Below are positions 1-10,290 of a DNA stretch of 64,000 bases, piece by piece. Numbering within the stretch: position 1 is the stretch's first letter; the number at the start of each line of letters is the position of its first letter. The position numbers were made by a program, and so were the translations under genes. Under the pieces are notes generated by a model. It searched no databases. It was not told where the DNA came from and saw only the letters and a list, made by a program, of their open reading frames with translations. Source of the stretch: Pseudo-nitzschia pungens (taxonomy: Eukaryota > Bacillariophyta > Bacillariophyceae > Bacillariales > Bacillariaceae); NCBI GenBank assembly GCA_037355855.1, contig CM074758.1:159001-223000 (forward strand). The letters run 5' to 3'.

Positions 1-1220
1 CTGGATCCTCCCGTGTCTCGTCTCGATCCCAAAGCCTAAGGTTTACCGTACCGTGGCGTACCGTAGCGATAATCTTACCGTAACTTACGTAACCTTACCT
101 CCCCCTCTCACAAAGAACAAACATCTACTACTATTACCGTAATTACTTTAAAACATGTCGTCGTTCTTGTTACAAATAACCTTACCGTAACTTACGTGTA
201 CTACACGTAAACGAAACGACCAAAAACTTTGGCGAAGGGATCCACGACCAATCGTGAACACTACCGAAAATTTGTGAATGGTCCCGTCTCCGATTGATTC
301 ATTGATTGATTCATTCATTCATTCATTCGGGGTAAGGTGAACTAAGGTTACGAGTAACCTTACGCTGATTGTCAAATTGTGTGCTTTTGAGTTTTAGAAC
401 CAAACGGACTCAATTGAGAAACTTCGTAAGGTTACCGTATTACGAAGTAAGGTTACTACGTAGGTCCGATCTATTCTTAAACTACTTTTAAAAGAAGACC
501 GACTTCGTCGAACGGTCGGAATTGTACGGGTAACCTTATCAGAACTTCAAGGAGAACATTGATTGATCAATTCATACGATTGAATAATGACTGAGACAAA
601 TGACTCATGACTAGAGTGTCTGTGCGTTGTTCAAAGGATGACTTTTCTAAAAAACAATTAAGCTACTACAGTAGTACGGTATGGATCGCCTAAATAATAC
701 TACCGTACTGTAAGAAGTAACAATTGAAATACGGTACGAGTACTCGTAATCTTACTACTAGTAAGAGTTTTTTTACCGGAAATTACTACCGGTGCCGTAA
801 ACTTACAAGGAAGGTTAGTGACAGATTAGCGGAATGAGTGATTCCCGAAATAGGATTACTTATTTTTAAGTAGACATAAACATGAAACGTTGTATTTCGG
901 GAACACATAAAAGGGTCATCTGAGTAACCACTTACTTACATGACTACAGTGAGGGGGGTCTCACTGTAGCGACATAAAAAATAAGTAAGGAATTCTTGAC
1001 TAAACGAAAACGACGAGTCCCACAACGCTTGCCGGTAATTGGAACTGTACTGAGAGTTTTTGTTTTCATTCAACAGGATTCCAAATTCTGATAAAGGCCT
1101 CGACCGTTATTAAATTATAAGTATTTTCCGTTATTGCGCGCCATAAATAAGTAACTCGGGGGTTACATAAACGATATACAGTATGTAACTTCTATTTCGG
1201 GAATCACTCATTATTTTTTA
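1..1220. other. Intergenic, no gene seen
   Basis: No open frame here is convincing. The stretch is AT-rich and carries many copies of short words that recur between genes across the whole window: GTAAGGTTAC or its complement, TACGGTA and related forms. Examples are near 86-96, 181-200, 343-362, 426-436 and 529-537. A small ATTC/GATT microsatellite lies near 290-330. Confidence 0.6.
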
Positions 1221-3003
1221 TTTAACAGACGCGGACCGAAAAAAAAAAAAGAGCAACCCCCTGCTTACCTGCCTACCGGTAGAAACAATTGACTCACAGA
1301 GTAGAGATCACTGAAACCCCTCAGACCGTCATCATTGCCTTCTATTGACTGACTCGGAGGGGGGTTGAAAAAAATATTTGAATTGATCTTCATTATTTTT
1401 GGGAGAACACCACCATTCTTGTTCTTCGCTTCTTTTCCGAGAACATAACAACAGGCAGGTGACAATCTCTTGCTTTTGAGATTGAGACCACTCTTTTCGG
1501 ATGACGAGAGTGGTCGTCGGAACTGCCGAAAAGGTCTTTGCTAATTAAGGTTTACGGAGTACTTCGTACGGTCTTGGTTGGTATTGGTAGTGGGAACTGG
1601 GAATGGACTTGCTGAAGGAATGGATCGATGATCCGTACCGTAGTAGTAGTAATTTAGTACGAAGTAGTAGTGGTAGGAGTCCTCTCATGATTCTCCCTAT
1701 TCAGTACCGGTTGAAGAATACGAGTATCCGGCGGCACGAAAATGGAAACGGAAACGATAGAGCGTGATCTCAGGTTCAAGACAACGCCCAGCATTTTCGA
1801 ATTTCGAACGCTTGGTTTTTCTTCTTGCTGTTCTCACAATCACAGCATCTCGTCTTTTCAAAACAGACAGACCACCATCTGCATCTACAACAACCTGCCA
1901 GACCGGTCGATTCATTCCGATCCAGTAATCCAATAATCTTCTTCCGAAGCAAGAAGAAGCAAAACTACGACTGCGTCGCCTATCTACCGTACGGAGTTGT
2001 TCCCCCCATCCATCTCCGCCAAACTTCTCACACAAAGCATCGAAGTCGAAATCCCGAATCGGCAACCGATCCACCTCCCTTCTCGCAAGCGCCCCATCCC
2101 TCGATCCAAATCGATCCAATCGATCCAGCGGACTCGACTCATCCAATCGATCAATCGATCCCGTGATTCGAGCAGAAAAATCCCACACGCGTTCGCTCGC
2201 TCGCTCGCTCTCTCACCCATTCATCACTCCAATGGAAGAAACGCTCGCTGCCGTTCAAAGGCGGGAGGAACCCCTGAGCTTGCGGGATGCAGATCCTCGG
2301 GTGGCTGTGCATGTTCTTATGCGTGCGGTGAAAGGGAGCGGACTTGCCTTGAAGTTCGTTTCTAATGAGTTGAAGAATAACAAGGACGTTGTCATGGCTG
2401 CGGTGACAGCACATGGCGAGGCCTTGCAGTATGCATCAGTTGAGATGCAGAACAACAAGGACGTTGTCATGGCTGCGGTAACGCAGAATGGCAAGGCCTT
2501 GGAGTACGCATCTGACGAGATGCAGAACAACAAGGACGTTGTCATGGCTGCGGTAACGCAGAATGGCTGGGCCTTGGTGTATGCATCAGATGAGTTGAAG
2601 AATGATGCGGACGTTGTCATTGCTGCAGTAACTCAGGATGACTGGGCCTTGGAGTATGCAACTGACGAGATGCGGAACAGGATTTGAGCATCGTCCGCGC
2701 TGCCTTGAAACAAGACATAGAGGCAAAGCGGTTTCTGACGCAAGCGTTTGTTGTTGCTGCTCTTTGCCGAGAATAATGATGATACCAGCATGCGACAAAC
2801 GAATCCATGCGTACGGTAGGATAGCATATACTACCATTCTGTCGTAATCAATAGTAATAATAGGTTGTGAAAACGAAAGGCGTCCAATAGTAGTAATAAT
2901 ATTTTCCGGAGAGAAAGATTGATTGAAATTATGGGAAGTAAGTGACTGGTATGTAAAGTTGTTACCGTGCGATGTTTCGCTCTGCTCCTGCTCAAGGGAC
3001 GTG
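1221..3003 (+). repeat. Left arm of a large inverted repeat
   Basis: This arm is the reverse complement of 25221-27369. The outer edge is the shared word TTAACAGACGCGGACC (1221-1236, matching near 27354-27369), and similarity stops abruptly beyond it. The inner edge is GCTCAAGGGACGT at about 2990-3002, matching 25222-25234. The arm holds a DUF4116-type gene and its upstream region. It is about 370 bp shorter than the right arm, mainly because it has fewer 75-bp coding repeats. Confidence 0.85.
2232..2687 (+). CDS. DUF4116-type repeat protein, C-terminally truncated copy
   Basis: The predicted product is 151 residues from the ATG at 2232, which starts the part shared with the other copy; an in-frame ATG at 2163 lies in simple-sequence upstream DNA and is less likely. 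After about 45 residues it consists of 25-residue repeats of the form AAVTQNGWALEYASDE followed by a K/N/D-rich turn, the pattern of DUF4116 repeats. About five units are present. Their molecular role is unknown. The frame ends just after DEMRN: compared with the copy at 25448-26367, DNA has been lost between two repeat units at a shared AACA, so the conserved tail (LSIVRAALKQDIEA) is still encoded near 2686-2775 but out of frame. The gene is therefore probably damaged, although the shortened frame could still be expressed. Confidence 0.6.
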   Translation: MEETLAAVQRREEPLSLRDADPRVAVHVLMRAVKGSGLALKFVSNELKNNKDVVMAAVTAHGEALQYASVEMQNNKDVVMAAVTQNGKALEYASDEMQNNKDVVMAAVTQNGWALVYASDELKNDADVVIAAVTQDDWALEYATDEMRNRI

Positions 3004-3124
3004 CGCTGGAATGCAAGCAGTAAGTAGGGCTTCTAATCCTGTTGTAAATCTCATAGTAGTCTGGTGTACTAGTAGTGGGATCCTGTCTTTGAAAAGCGCA
3101 ATATTCAAAAGTGTGAGCAAGCGG

Positions 3125-4325
3125 TTGATTGTCGACAGTTGACATCCGGGCGTTCGATTGTTGACAGTTGACATCCGGGCGTTCGATTTGTATTATCGAC
3201 GCGTTGTTGCTGTCCCCTGTATAGTATCGACGCGTTGTATTATCGACGCGTTGTTGCTGTCCCCTGTATAGTATCGACGCGTTGCTGCTGCTGCTGTCCC
3301 CTGTATTATCGACGCGTTGCTGCTATCCCCTGTATAGTATCGACGCGTTGTATTATCGACGCGTTGCTGTCCCCCCCTGTATTATCGACGCGTTGCTGCT
3401 TGCTGCTGTTGTCCCCTGTATTATCGACGCGTTCCTGCTGCTGTCCCCTGTAATATCGACGAGTTGTTGCTTGCAATCCCCCCCTGTATTATCGACGCGT
3501 TGCTGCTGCTTGCTGCTATATCGATTTTATCTTGGCTGCGCTAGGGTATCCCTTTACAGTACATAATCCACGCGTCGGACCTAGCAAAACCCTGTATGTT
3601 GTTATTTGCTGCTTGCTGTCCCCCCCCTGTATTATCGACGCGTTGCTGCTGCTTGTTGCTATATCGATTTTGTCTTGGCTGCGCTAGGGTATCCCCTTAC
3701 AGTACAAAATCCACGCGTCGAACCTAGCAAAACCCATGTATGTTATTTGCTCCCCTGCAAATCGACGCGTTGCTGCTTGCTGCTGCTTACTGTCCCCCTG
3801 TATTATCGACGCGTTGCTGCTTGCTGCTGCTTGCTGTCCCCCCCTGTATTATCGACGCGTTGCTGCTTGCTGTCCCCTCTCCCTGTATTATCGACGCGTT
3901 GCTGCTTGCTGTCCCCCTGTATTATCGACGCTTTGCTCCCCCCTGCTGTATTATCGACGCGTTGCTGCTGCTTGCTGTCCCCCTGTATTATCGACGCGTT
4001 GCTGTCCCCCCCTGCTGTATCCATTTTATCTTCTTGGCTGCGCTAGGGTATCCCTTTACAGTACATAATCCACGCGTCGGACCTAGCAAAACCAAGTACA
4101 TTATTCGCTGCTCGCTGCTTGCTGTCCCCCCCCTGTAATATCGACGCTATGCTGCTGCTCGCTGCTGTATCGCTTTTTGTCTTGGCTGCGCTAGGGTATC
4201 CCTTTACAGTACAAAAACAACGCGTCGAACCTAGCAAAACCCTATCCCCGTATATCGACGCTTTGCTGCTGTTTGCTGTTGCTGCTTGCTGTTGCTGCTT
4301 GCTGTCATCCTGTTTCGACTGAGCT
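3125..4325 (+). repeat. Minisatellite with ACGCGT in most units (locus 1)
   Basis: The array is built from roughly 30-45-bp units with a core TATTATCGACGCGTTGCTG followed by a CTGCTTGCTGTCCCC-type spacer of variable length. I count about 20 copies of the palindrome ACGCGT. A second module, beginning CTTGGCTGCGCTAGGGTATC and ending CCTAGCAAAAC, is interspersed four times (from about 3530, 3673, 4035 and 4181). The array opens with two copies of a 37-bp unit containing GACAGTTGACATCCGGGCG at 3130-3190. Cysteine-rich open frames run through it, but all forward frames stay open because of the repeat composition, so I do not call them genes. The same array occurs at 60300-61170. Confidence 0.85.
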
Positions 4326-4407
4326 GTGATGTGTCGTTACGTGTTATTATCGTGTTCTTTTTTGCATTTACATACGCATGCGTTTGCCAACCATCAAAAT
4401 CAACCAT

Positions 4408-4760
4408 CAAAATCGTGGAAATATTGTAATTTTGGACATTCCTGGTACAAAAGGTCTGTAGAAACCCTGTAGAAATATCGTGATCAACAAGGTACCTTGG
4501 AAAAGAGCCTCATTTTTTCCAATTTCAACTCTCCGTGTTGTTGCTAGGTATTATTCTATTCGTATGCTAAGTATCTATGTGTAGTACATCGTAATTTCGG
4601 TCCACAAATCGTGGAAATATTGTAATTTTGGACATTTCTGGTACAAAAGGTCTGTAGAAACCCTGTAGAAATATCGTGATCAAGGTAAGGTTACCTACCT
4701 CTCTACCTTGGAAAAGACCCTCATTTTTTCCAATTTCAACTCTCCGTGTTGTTGGTATTA
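4408..4760 (+). repeat. Two-copy direct repeat of about 150 bp
   Basis: The block starting AATCGTGGAAATATTGTAAT at about 4412 recurs at about 4608. It continues through GGTCTGTAGAAACCCTGTAG, TTGGAAAAGA and CCAATTTCAACTCTCCGTGT. The second copy has a short insertion containing AAGGTTAC. No coding potential is apparent. Confidence 0.7.
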
Positions 4761-5762
4761 GATACGTAGAATTATTCTATTCCTATGGTAAGTATCTATG
4801 TGGAGTACATTGTAATTTTGTTGGTCGCTCGCATAGGTTGAAGTAGAGTGGGGGCATAGGAATTTTCCTTGGTTCTCCGCATCTCATTTTTATGAGTCTC
4901 CAACCAAAAACTTCAGTCATACGAAATAAAAAACAGTCATTCATGCGAGCCGGGCGACATCTCAACAATAGCTTGATATTTTGGATTTCGTCAGTTTCAC
5001 TGAAAAACCTCTCTACAACACGGTGTTGTTAGTAAATGGGGCACCTCTGTTTGGAATGGTTCCAGATAAGCTATTGAGAATCGAAAACGACAGCTTATCA
5101 AAATAGCCACTCGAATAGTTCAAACCGCTTCGGCAGCCCCTAAGTATTCAGGAACATGCAAAGTGCGCCTGACGGGTTTTGGGGGGTACCTTTTTATCGT
5201 CCCGGGGTCTCAAAAAAAAATTTATGATGTCGGATAATAATAGTCTAGAATAAACCTTACTTCGTACTTCGTAGTAGTAAAAATATCATAATATTATGAT
5301 ACTACTACTACGCATAATACTATTATTGATTGTTTGATAATCCTATCATAATACTGTGATTATTGATTGATTGATTGATTCGTACTAGTAGTACTACTAG
5401 TAGTATAAGCAACAACCAACAAGCAACGAAGCATGCAATAACGTCTGTTGATGAGTTCCAAAAAGATCGACGAAGGACGGATCCACCGCAATCTTCTTCT
5501 TTCGTTTAGAACGTTTATGAATGATAATGATGCACTCATTCATCGCTTTTGCGAACAACAAGTGAAAGGAATTGAAGACCATACAAAGGAAACAAAAAAA
5601 CACCCAATGCGTTGCCATGCCATGCCGTGCCATGCCATGCCATACATGTTTCTGGCTGCTGCACATAGTAGATGGATGGTGGGCACACCACCACACGACG
5701 ACACAGATCAGGGCGCACTATGCCAGTGGACGATTCGCTCGGCTCGGCTTGGCTCGGCTCGA
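4761..5762. other. Intergenic between repeats and the PT-repeat gene
   Basis: No supported gene. It includes AT-rich triplet and GATT microsatellites (about 5265-5410), CATGCC tandem copies at 5615-5645 and a GGCTC-rich run at 5737-5762 directly against the stop codon of the minus-strand gene. Confidence 0.5.
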
Positions 5763-7619
5763 CTATGGATCCGGGGAGGGTGACGCCGAGGGATAGGGAG
5801 TGGCCCCGGACTCGTTCTGGATCTGGAGGACATTGAGGAATTGCAGGGCATTGATGTGATTCAAAAGGGTCTTTTGGCGGACGGCTGTGATCAGATCGCG
5901 CTGTAGGTTGATGCTCCCGCTGTCCGGATTCTCGGAGCGAATCGTGTAAGTGATCAGGTAACAATGGGCGGAGAATGGAACGACAAGCCTGTCGCAACCC
6001 GAATTCTCCGTCGCCACGGCCGAGACCGTCTCGACAAAGGCCGGATTGAGATTCCGATGTCCTCTCAGCAGCTGGCGTCTGTTTTCGGTTCCGGTTCCTA
6101 TGCCCAGCACACCCGCCGCTCCACTCTCAAAGTCCATAGCCACGAGATCGGCGCTCGTCGGGGACTGGAGCGTGGCCACCACCACCAGCTGCCTCTCGTT
6201 GATGGCAAAGGTAGGCGCGGGGGTGGGCCGTTTCGTGGGCGTCCGGGTCGGCTCCAGGGTTGGCTTAAGGGTTGGATTCTTGGTCGGCTGATTCGTGGGC
6301 GTCCGGGTCGGCTCCGGGGTTGGCTTAAGGGTTGGATTCTTGGTCGGCTGATTCGTGGGCGTCCGGGTCGGCTCCGGGGTTGGCTTGTGGGTTGGATTCT
6401 TGGTCGGCTGAAGCGTGGGCCTCCGGGTCGGCTCCGGGGTTGGCTTGTGGGTTGGATTCTTGGTCGGCCTCCGCGTGGGATTCCGGGTGGGATGCTGGGT
6501 GGGCCTCTTGGTCGGATTGCGCGTCGGTTCCCGCGTCGGCTTGTGGGTGGGTTTCCGGGTCGGATCCCGGGTGGGCTGCGGCGTGGGCTTGATGGTCGGT
6601 AACCGCGTGGGATTGCTCGTCGGCTGGTGGGTGGGATTCGGGGTGGGTTTTTCGGTGGGAAGGCGCGTCGGGGTCCGAGTGGGTGGAGATGTGGGGGGAG
6701 GCGGATCCGTGGGCGGTGCGGTGGTCGGAGGAGGGGTGGGCACGGGTGGCTGCGTCAGAATGTTGGCCTGCACGAAGACCGAACCGGGAGGCAGCGCGGG
6801 AGGCACGGGTTGCGGGGGAAGCACCGGGGTGAAAACGGGGGTGACAAAGTTGTTGGTGGCAATGTACCGGAGGGGCCGGGACGGGCGATACAGGTAGACA
6901 ATGTTTTGCTCGGGCCGGAGCCTTCCGCCAAAGAGTCCCGTTCCGTATCGATTGTTCCAGTCGTAGTTGTAGTTGTAGTTGTTATTATTGTAGTTTTGGT
7001 TGTAGGGAAATCGATAGCCGGTGTTGTAAGAAGCTTGGTGGACGAACTTTCCGGACTTCGATCCCTTGGATCCCTTGGATCGGTAATACGATCGGTTGGA
7101 TGAGTAGTATCCGTTGGACCCGTAATACCCGTTGGTGTTTTGGTACCGACCGGAGAAGAAGCCCCCCAATTGGCGATCGCGATCGCGATTCCGTTGCTCG
7201 CCCTCCGGGACGAGTCGTTCTCGACCTTGTTCCCGCTCTTGCACCTCTATCTGTGCCCGTGCCTGCACTTCCTCTTGTCCTTGTCCCTGTTCTTTCTTTT
7301 GTTCATTCTCTTGCTCGTTCGGTTCTTCGTGCTGTTGTGGTGATTGGATCCACAACTCTCGCTCGAGTTCCTCCGGCATTGTCATCACTTTTGTCACCTT
7401 CGGTGCCGCTGCCTCTGCCTCTGCCGCTACCTCGTATTCCTGGCTCGGGACGGTGCCGTGAAGATCCGAATCCAAAGACCGAGAGCCTGCCTCCGTCCCT
7501 ACCGTGTCGTTGCCTCTGCAGGGCAGCACCAGAAGGGCCCATGCCAGCACGGATACCAGCAAGAATCGAAGCAGGGCACTCCGCTGCAATGGCAACACGC
7601 GTCCGCGGGAATTTGCCAT
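5763..7619 (-). CDS. Secreted Pro/Thr-repeat protein with Tyr/Asn- and Lys/Ser-rich middle
   Basis: The predicted product has 618 residues from the ATG at 7619. I prefer this start over an in-frame ATG at 7799 because it places a signal peptide at the N-terminus (hydrophobic core LRFLLVSVLAWALLVLP, about residues 16-32), whereas the 180 bases upstream are a tandem repeat. In order come an E/Q/R-rich stretch (about 100-150), a Tyr/Asn/Gly/Ser-rich stretch with a KGSKGSKSGK cluster (about 150-230), a Pro/Thr region of PTxxPT units (about 290-470) and a non-repetitive C-terminal domain (about 471-618) with two Cys. Within the PT region a 60-bp unit is repeated about four times at 6236-6475. Such proteins are usually cell-surface or cell-wall proteins in diatoms. 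The KxxK cluster next to a Tyr-rich block recalls silica-associated proteins, but this is inference. Confidence 0.8.
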   Translation of the reverse strand: MANSRGRVLPLQRSALLRFLLVSVLAWALLVLPCRGNDTVGTEAGSRSLDSDLHGTVPSQEYEVAAEAEAAAPKVTKVMTMPEELERELWIQSPQQHEEPNEQENEQKKEQGQGQEEVQARAQIEVQEREQGRERLVPEGEQRNRDRDRQLGGFFSGRYQNTNGYYGSNGYYSSNRSYYRSKGSKGSKSGKFVHQASYNTGYRFPYNQNYNNNNYNYNYDWNNRYGTGLFGGRLRPEQNIVYLYRPSRPLRYIATNNFVTPVFTPVLPPQPVPPALPPGSVFVQANILTQPPVPTPPPTTAPPTDPPPPTSPPTRTPTRLPTEKPTPNPTHQPTSNPTRLPTIKPTPQPTRDPTRKPTHKPTREPTRNPTKRPTQHPTRNPTRRPTKNPTHKPTPEPTRRPTLQPTKNPTHKPTPEPTRTPTNQPTKNPTLKPTPEPTRTPTNQPTKNPTLKPTLEPTRTPTKRPTPAPTFAINERQLVVVATLQSPTSADLVAMDFESGAAGVLGIGTGTENRRQLLRGHRNLNPAFVETVSAVATENSGCDRLVVPFSAHCYLITYTIRSENPDSGSINLQRDLITAVRQKTLLNHINALQFLNVLQIQNESGATPYPSASPSPDP

Positions 7620-7668
7620 GATGGCGTTGTCGCTGTTGTTGCTTTGGTGAATATCTGTTCGGGGGTGG

Positions 7669-7890
7669 TAGCAATCGCAATGGTACTCGCAATCGCAATG
7701 GTACTCGCAATAGCTATCGCAATAACTATCGCAAAGAGAATCAGAATGGTAATAGTAAGCAATGACAATCCATCCTTGCATCGTCTCACTCGGATGCATC
7801 TGCGTTTGCTTGCTTGATTCCGCTCGATCGTGGTGTCAAGTCGATCACCATCGGTACTGGTACTGGTACTGGTACTGGTACTGGTACGAA
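7669..7890. repeat. Microsatellites upstream of the PT-repeat gene
   Basis: An 18-bp unit of the type TGGTACTCGCAATCGCAA is repeated at about 7675-7735. A TACTGG hexamer array follows at about 7854-7886. Both lie just 5' of the minus-strand start codon at 7619, in the position of a leader or promoter. Confidence 0.75.
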
Positions 7891-8814
7891 TACTGGTACC
7901 TTACCAAAACACACACATACATGGAAACGCATGCTGGCGGGAAGTTGATCTGGAACACATTCGATTCGCCGCCAGAGATGTCATGCCATGCTACTACCAG
8001 TATTGTCTGCTTGCGTGTGGTACAGTTTTGAGCCGTACGGCATGAGATGGTAATCTTATCCAGTATCGATCGTGCTACATGCTACATGCTGCACGATGCA
8101 GGATGCATGCTGCAAGGTGACAGACTGTTGGGATGGACTTCCGAGTTGAGGTTCATATGATGGGAACACTGTGTCCCCTATACCCTCCACGATTCCAAGA
8201 TCAATAAATCCCAACGCTGCGAGAGGAGAGACAACGACACAGTCGTAGCCATCCTCAACCGGGACACGGGTCGCCGAGGAGTACTCGTAGTACTGCGTAG
8301 TACTGCGCAGGAGTAAATCCGTGCATCGTCCATAGTTGGGCAGCGCAGGGCCTCAGGCCAGCGATGTTTCATTGTTCCACATTATTTTGTGATCCATAGT
8401 CGTACGGTAATACGAAGACCTACGGTACTAATAAATACTTCGCATTCGACTTCCATCCTGCCTCGGTGACATCCGTCAATCCGTGACGAAGATGTCCATT
8501 CTGTTCGGAAAAAGAAAAATCCTGAACCCGGTGGAACACAGAGGGATACCGTAGATGATAGATACAGCAGTGGAAGATGGTGTCACAACATGTCACGGAA
8601 CTTCACAAAAACACAACATTAGATCATGACTTAACTTACTCGCTCCAACATGACAAGGGTGAGCTCGTATGTAATTTTAGGGGCCTATATATTTATGTAC
8701 GTTGCATACCTCAACGGAGTCACACACACACGTTCTTTGCCAAGAAAGTAGAGCAGGTACCGTATTGTACCATTCCAGAAAATAGTGAAATGAAGTAAGG
8801 TTACTACGTAAGAA
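7891..8814. other. Intergenic, no gene seen
   Basis: No convincing reading frame on either strand. Short direct words such as ATGCTACATGCTGCACGATGC occur near 8075-8110 in imperfect form. The stretch ends at the large hairpin. Confidence 0.4.
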
Positions 8815-9090
8815 ATTTTTAACTGTTCAATTCTCCGTAGAAGTCTACTATTAAAAAAAGTTCATATACCATTTTTGAACCATTTCCCACTCTCAGACTC
8901 TCTCTTCTACCGAAGTAAGAGCTGCGTTCTAAAAAGATCAAGAAAATTTCGAACTTTTTACAACTCCACTAATTTTAACGCAGCTCTTACTTCGGTAGAA
9001 GAGAGAGTCTGAGAGTGGGAAATGGTTCAAAAATGGTATATGAACTTTTTTTAATAGTAGACTTCTACGGAGAATTGAACAGTTAAAAAT
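8815..9090. repeat. Perfect 114-bp inverted repeat (long hairpin)
   Basis: The arm 8815-8928 is the exact reverse complement of 8977-9090, with 114 of 114 positions agreeing and no gaps; the loop is 48 nt (8929-8976). The outer ends read ATTTTTAACTG and CAGTTAAAAAT; similarity stops at once outside them. The loop-proximal ends are GAGCTGCGTT and AACGCAGCTC. No coding potential is seen. It could be a foldback or MITE-like element, or the template of a hairpin RNA; the sequence alone does not decide. Confidence 0.9.
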
Positions 9091-9460
9091 GGTATTTGAT
9101 TTTTAATCCTACTGAAAGATTATAAAAATTGAAAATGGCTATTACAGTTGGAAAGTTTGACGTTAGATAATGTTTTTACAGGTATTTGAGTTCTCTCCAG
9201 ACAAATCAACTACTAATTGCACCCTTGACTATTAATAGAAGTAGACAAATCAACTACTACCAACAACCCCAACCCCAACTAGACAAATCAACTACTACTA
9301 AAAGCACCCTCTACTATTAGTAGTAGTGACTGCCCTCTACTAGTATTAGTTGTAGTGACTGGTGGTTGTAGTAGTTGATCTATCCTCAGTTGATTCTAGG
9401 CTAGTCCTCAGATGAACAATCTACTAATAGCACCGTATTCTACTACTGATTGTAGCTAAG
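9091..9460. other. Intergenic with repeated ACAAATCAACTACTA words
   Basis: No gene seen. The phrase GACAAATCAACTACTA recurs at about 9201, 9245 and 9282, mixed with TAG/CTA triplets. Confidence 0.4.
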
Positions 9461-10290
9461 AGTTGGGGTATGTGGATCTGGTACAAATCATACTGGAAGG
9501 GCCTAGCATTCTGTCTAGCATCCTGTTTAGTATCGCCTTTTCAGATCTTCAGTTCCGTCTGTATCTTAGCATCCAATATATCTTATTATTTAGGTCTGCT
9601 AAGTCTTGGGGTATGTGGATCTGGTACAAATCCCACTGGAAGGGCCTACTAGCATTCTGTCTAGCATCCTGTTTAGTATCGCCTTTTCAGATCTACAGTT
9701 CCGTCCTTATCTTAGCATCCAATATATCTTATAATTTAGGGCTGTTAAGACTTGGGGTATGTAGATCTGGTACAAATCCCACTGGAAGGGCCTAGCATTC
9801 TGTCTAGCATCCTGTTTAGTATCGCCTTTTCAGATCTACAGTTCCGTCTGTATCTTAGCATCCAATATATCTTATTATTTAGGGCTGTTAAGAATTAGGG
9901 TATGTAGATCTGGTACAAATCCTACTGGAAGGGCCTAGCATTCTGTCTAGCATTCTGTCTAGCATCCTGTCTAGCATTCTGTCTAGCATCCTATTTAGTA
10001 TCGCCTTTTCAGATCTACAGTTCCGTCCTTATCTTAGCATCCAATATATCTTATAATTTAGGGCTGTTAAGAGTTGGGGTATGTAGATCTGGTACAAATC
10101 CCACTGGAAGGGCCTAGCATTCTGTCTAGCATCCTGTCTAGCATCCTGTCTACTAGTATCCTGTCTAGTATCCCCCTTTCAGTTCTACAGTTGCGTCTGT
10201 ATCTTAGCATCCTGTACATCTTATAATATTGGGTTGCTAAGAGTTGGGGTATGTAGATCTGGTACAAATCCTACTGGAAGGGCATAGCTA
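9461..10290 (+). repeat. Tandem array of ~144-bp units, about 5.5 copies
   Basis: Units start with a GGGGTATGT(A/G)GATCTGGTACAA-type sequence at about 9465, 9609, 9753, 9897, 10077 and 10246. Spacing is 144 bp for the first copies and longer where an internal 12-bp block (TCTAGCATCCTG-like) has expanded (about 9948-9990 and 10118-10165). Two short frames are open through it only by virtue of the repeat. The first ~45 bp resemble part of the dispersed element at 61686-61740. Confidence 0.85.

Noticed and set aside
1697..2188. Minus-strand frame of 163 codons, also present at 26379-26864 in the other arm
   Set aside because: It is shared only because the DNA arms are nearly identical, it diverges by frameshift after about 120 codons, and much of it is GATCGATT-type simple sequence upstream of the DUF4116 gene.
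3235..4322. Cysteine-rich open frames (YYRRVAACC-type repeats) in the minisatellite
   Set aside because: All forward frames are open at once because of the repeat composition, units vary in length and break any one frame, and the same happens at 60300-61170.
5964..6897. Plus-strand Gly/Val/Arg-rich frames opposite the PT-repeat gene
   Set aside because: These are antisense shadows of the PTxxPT repeat; the minus-strand protein has a signal peptide and a long coherent frame.
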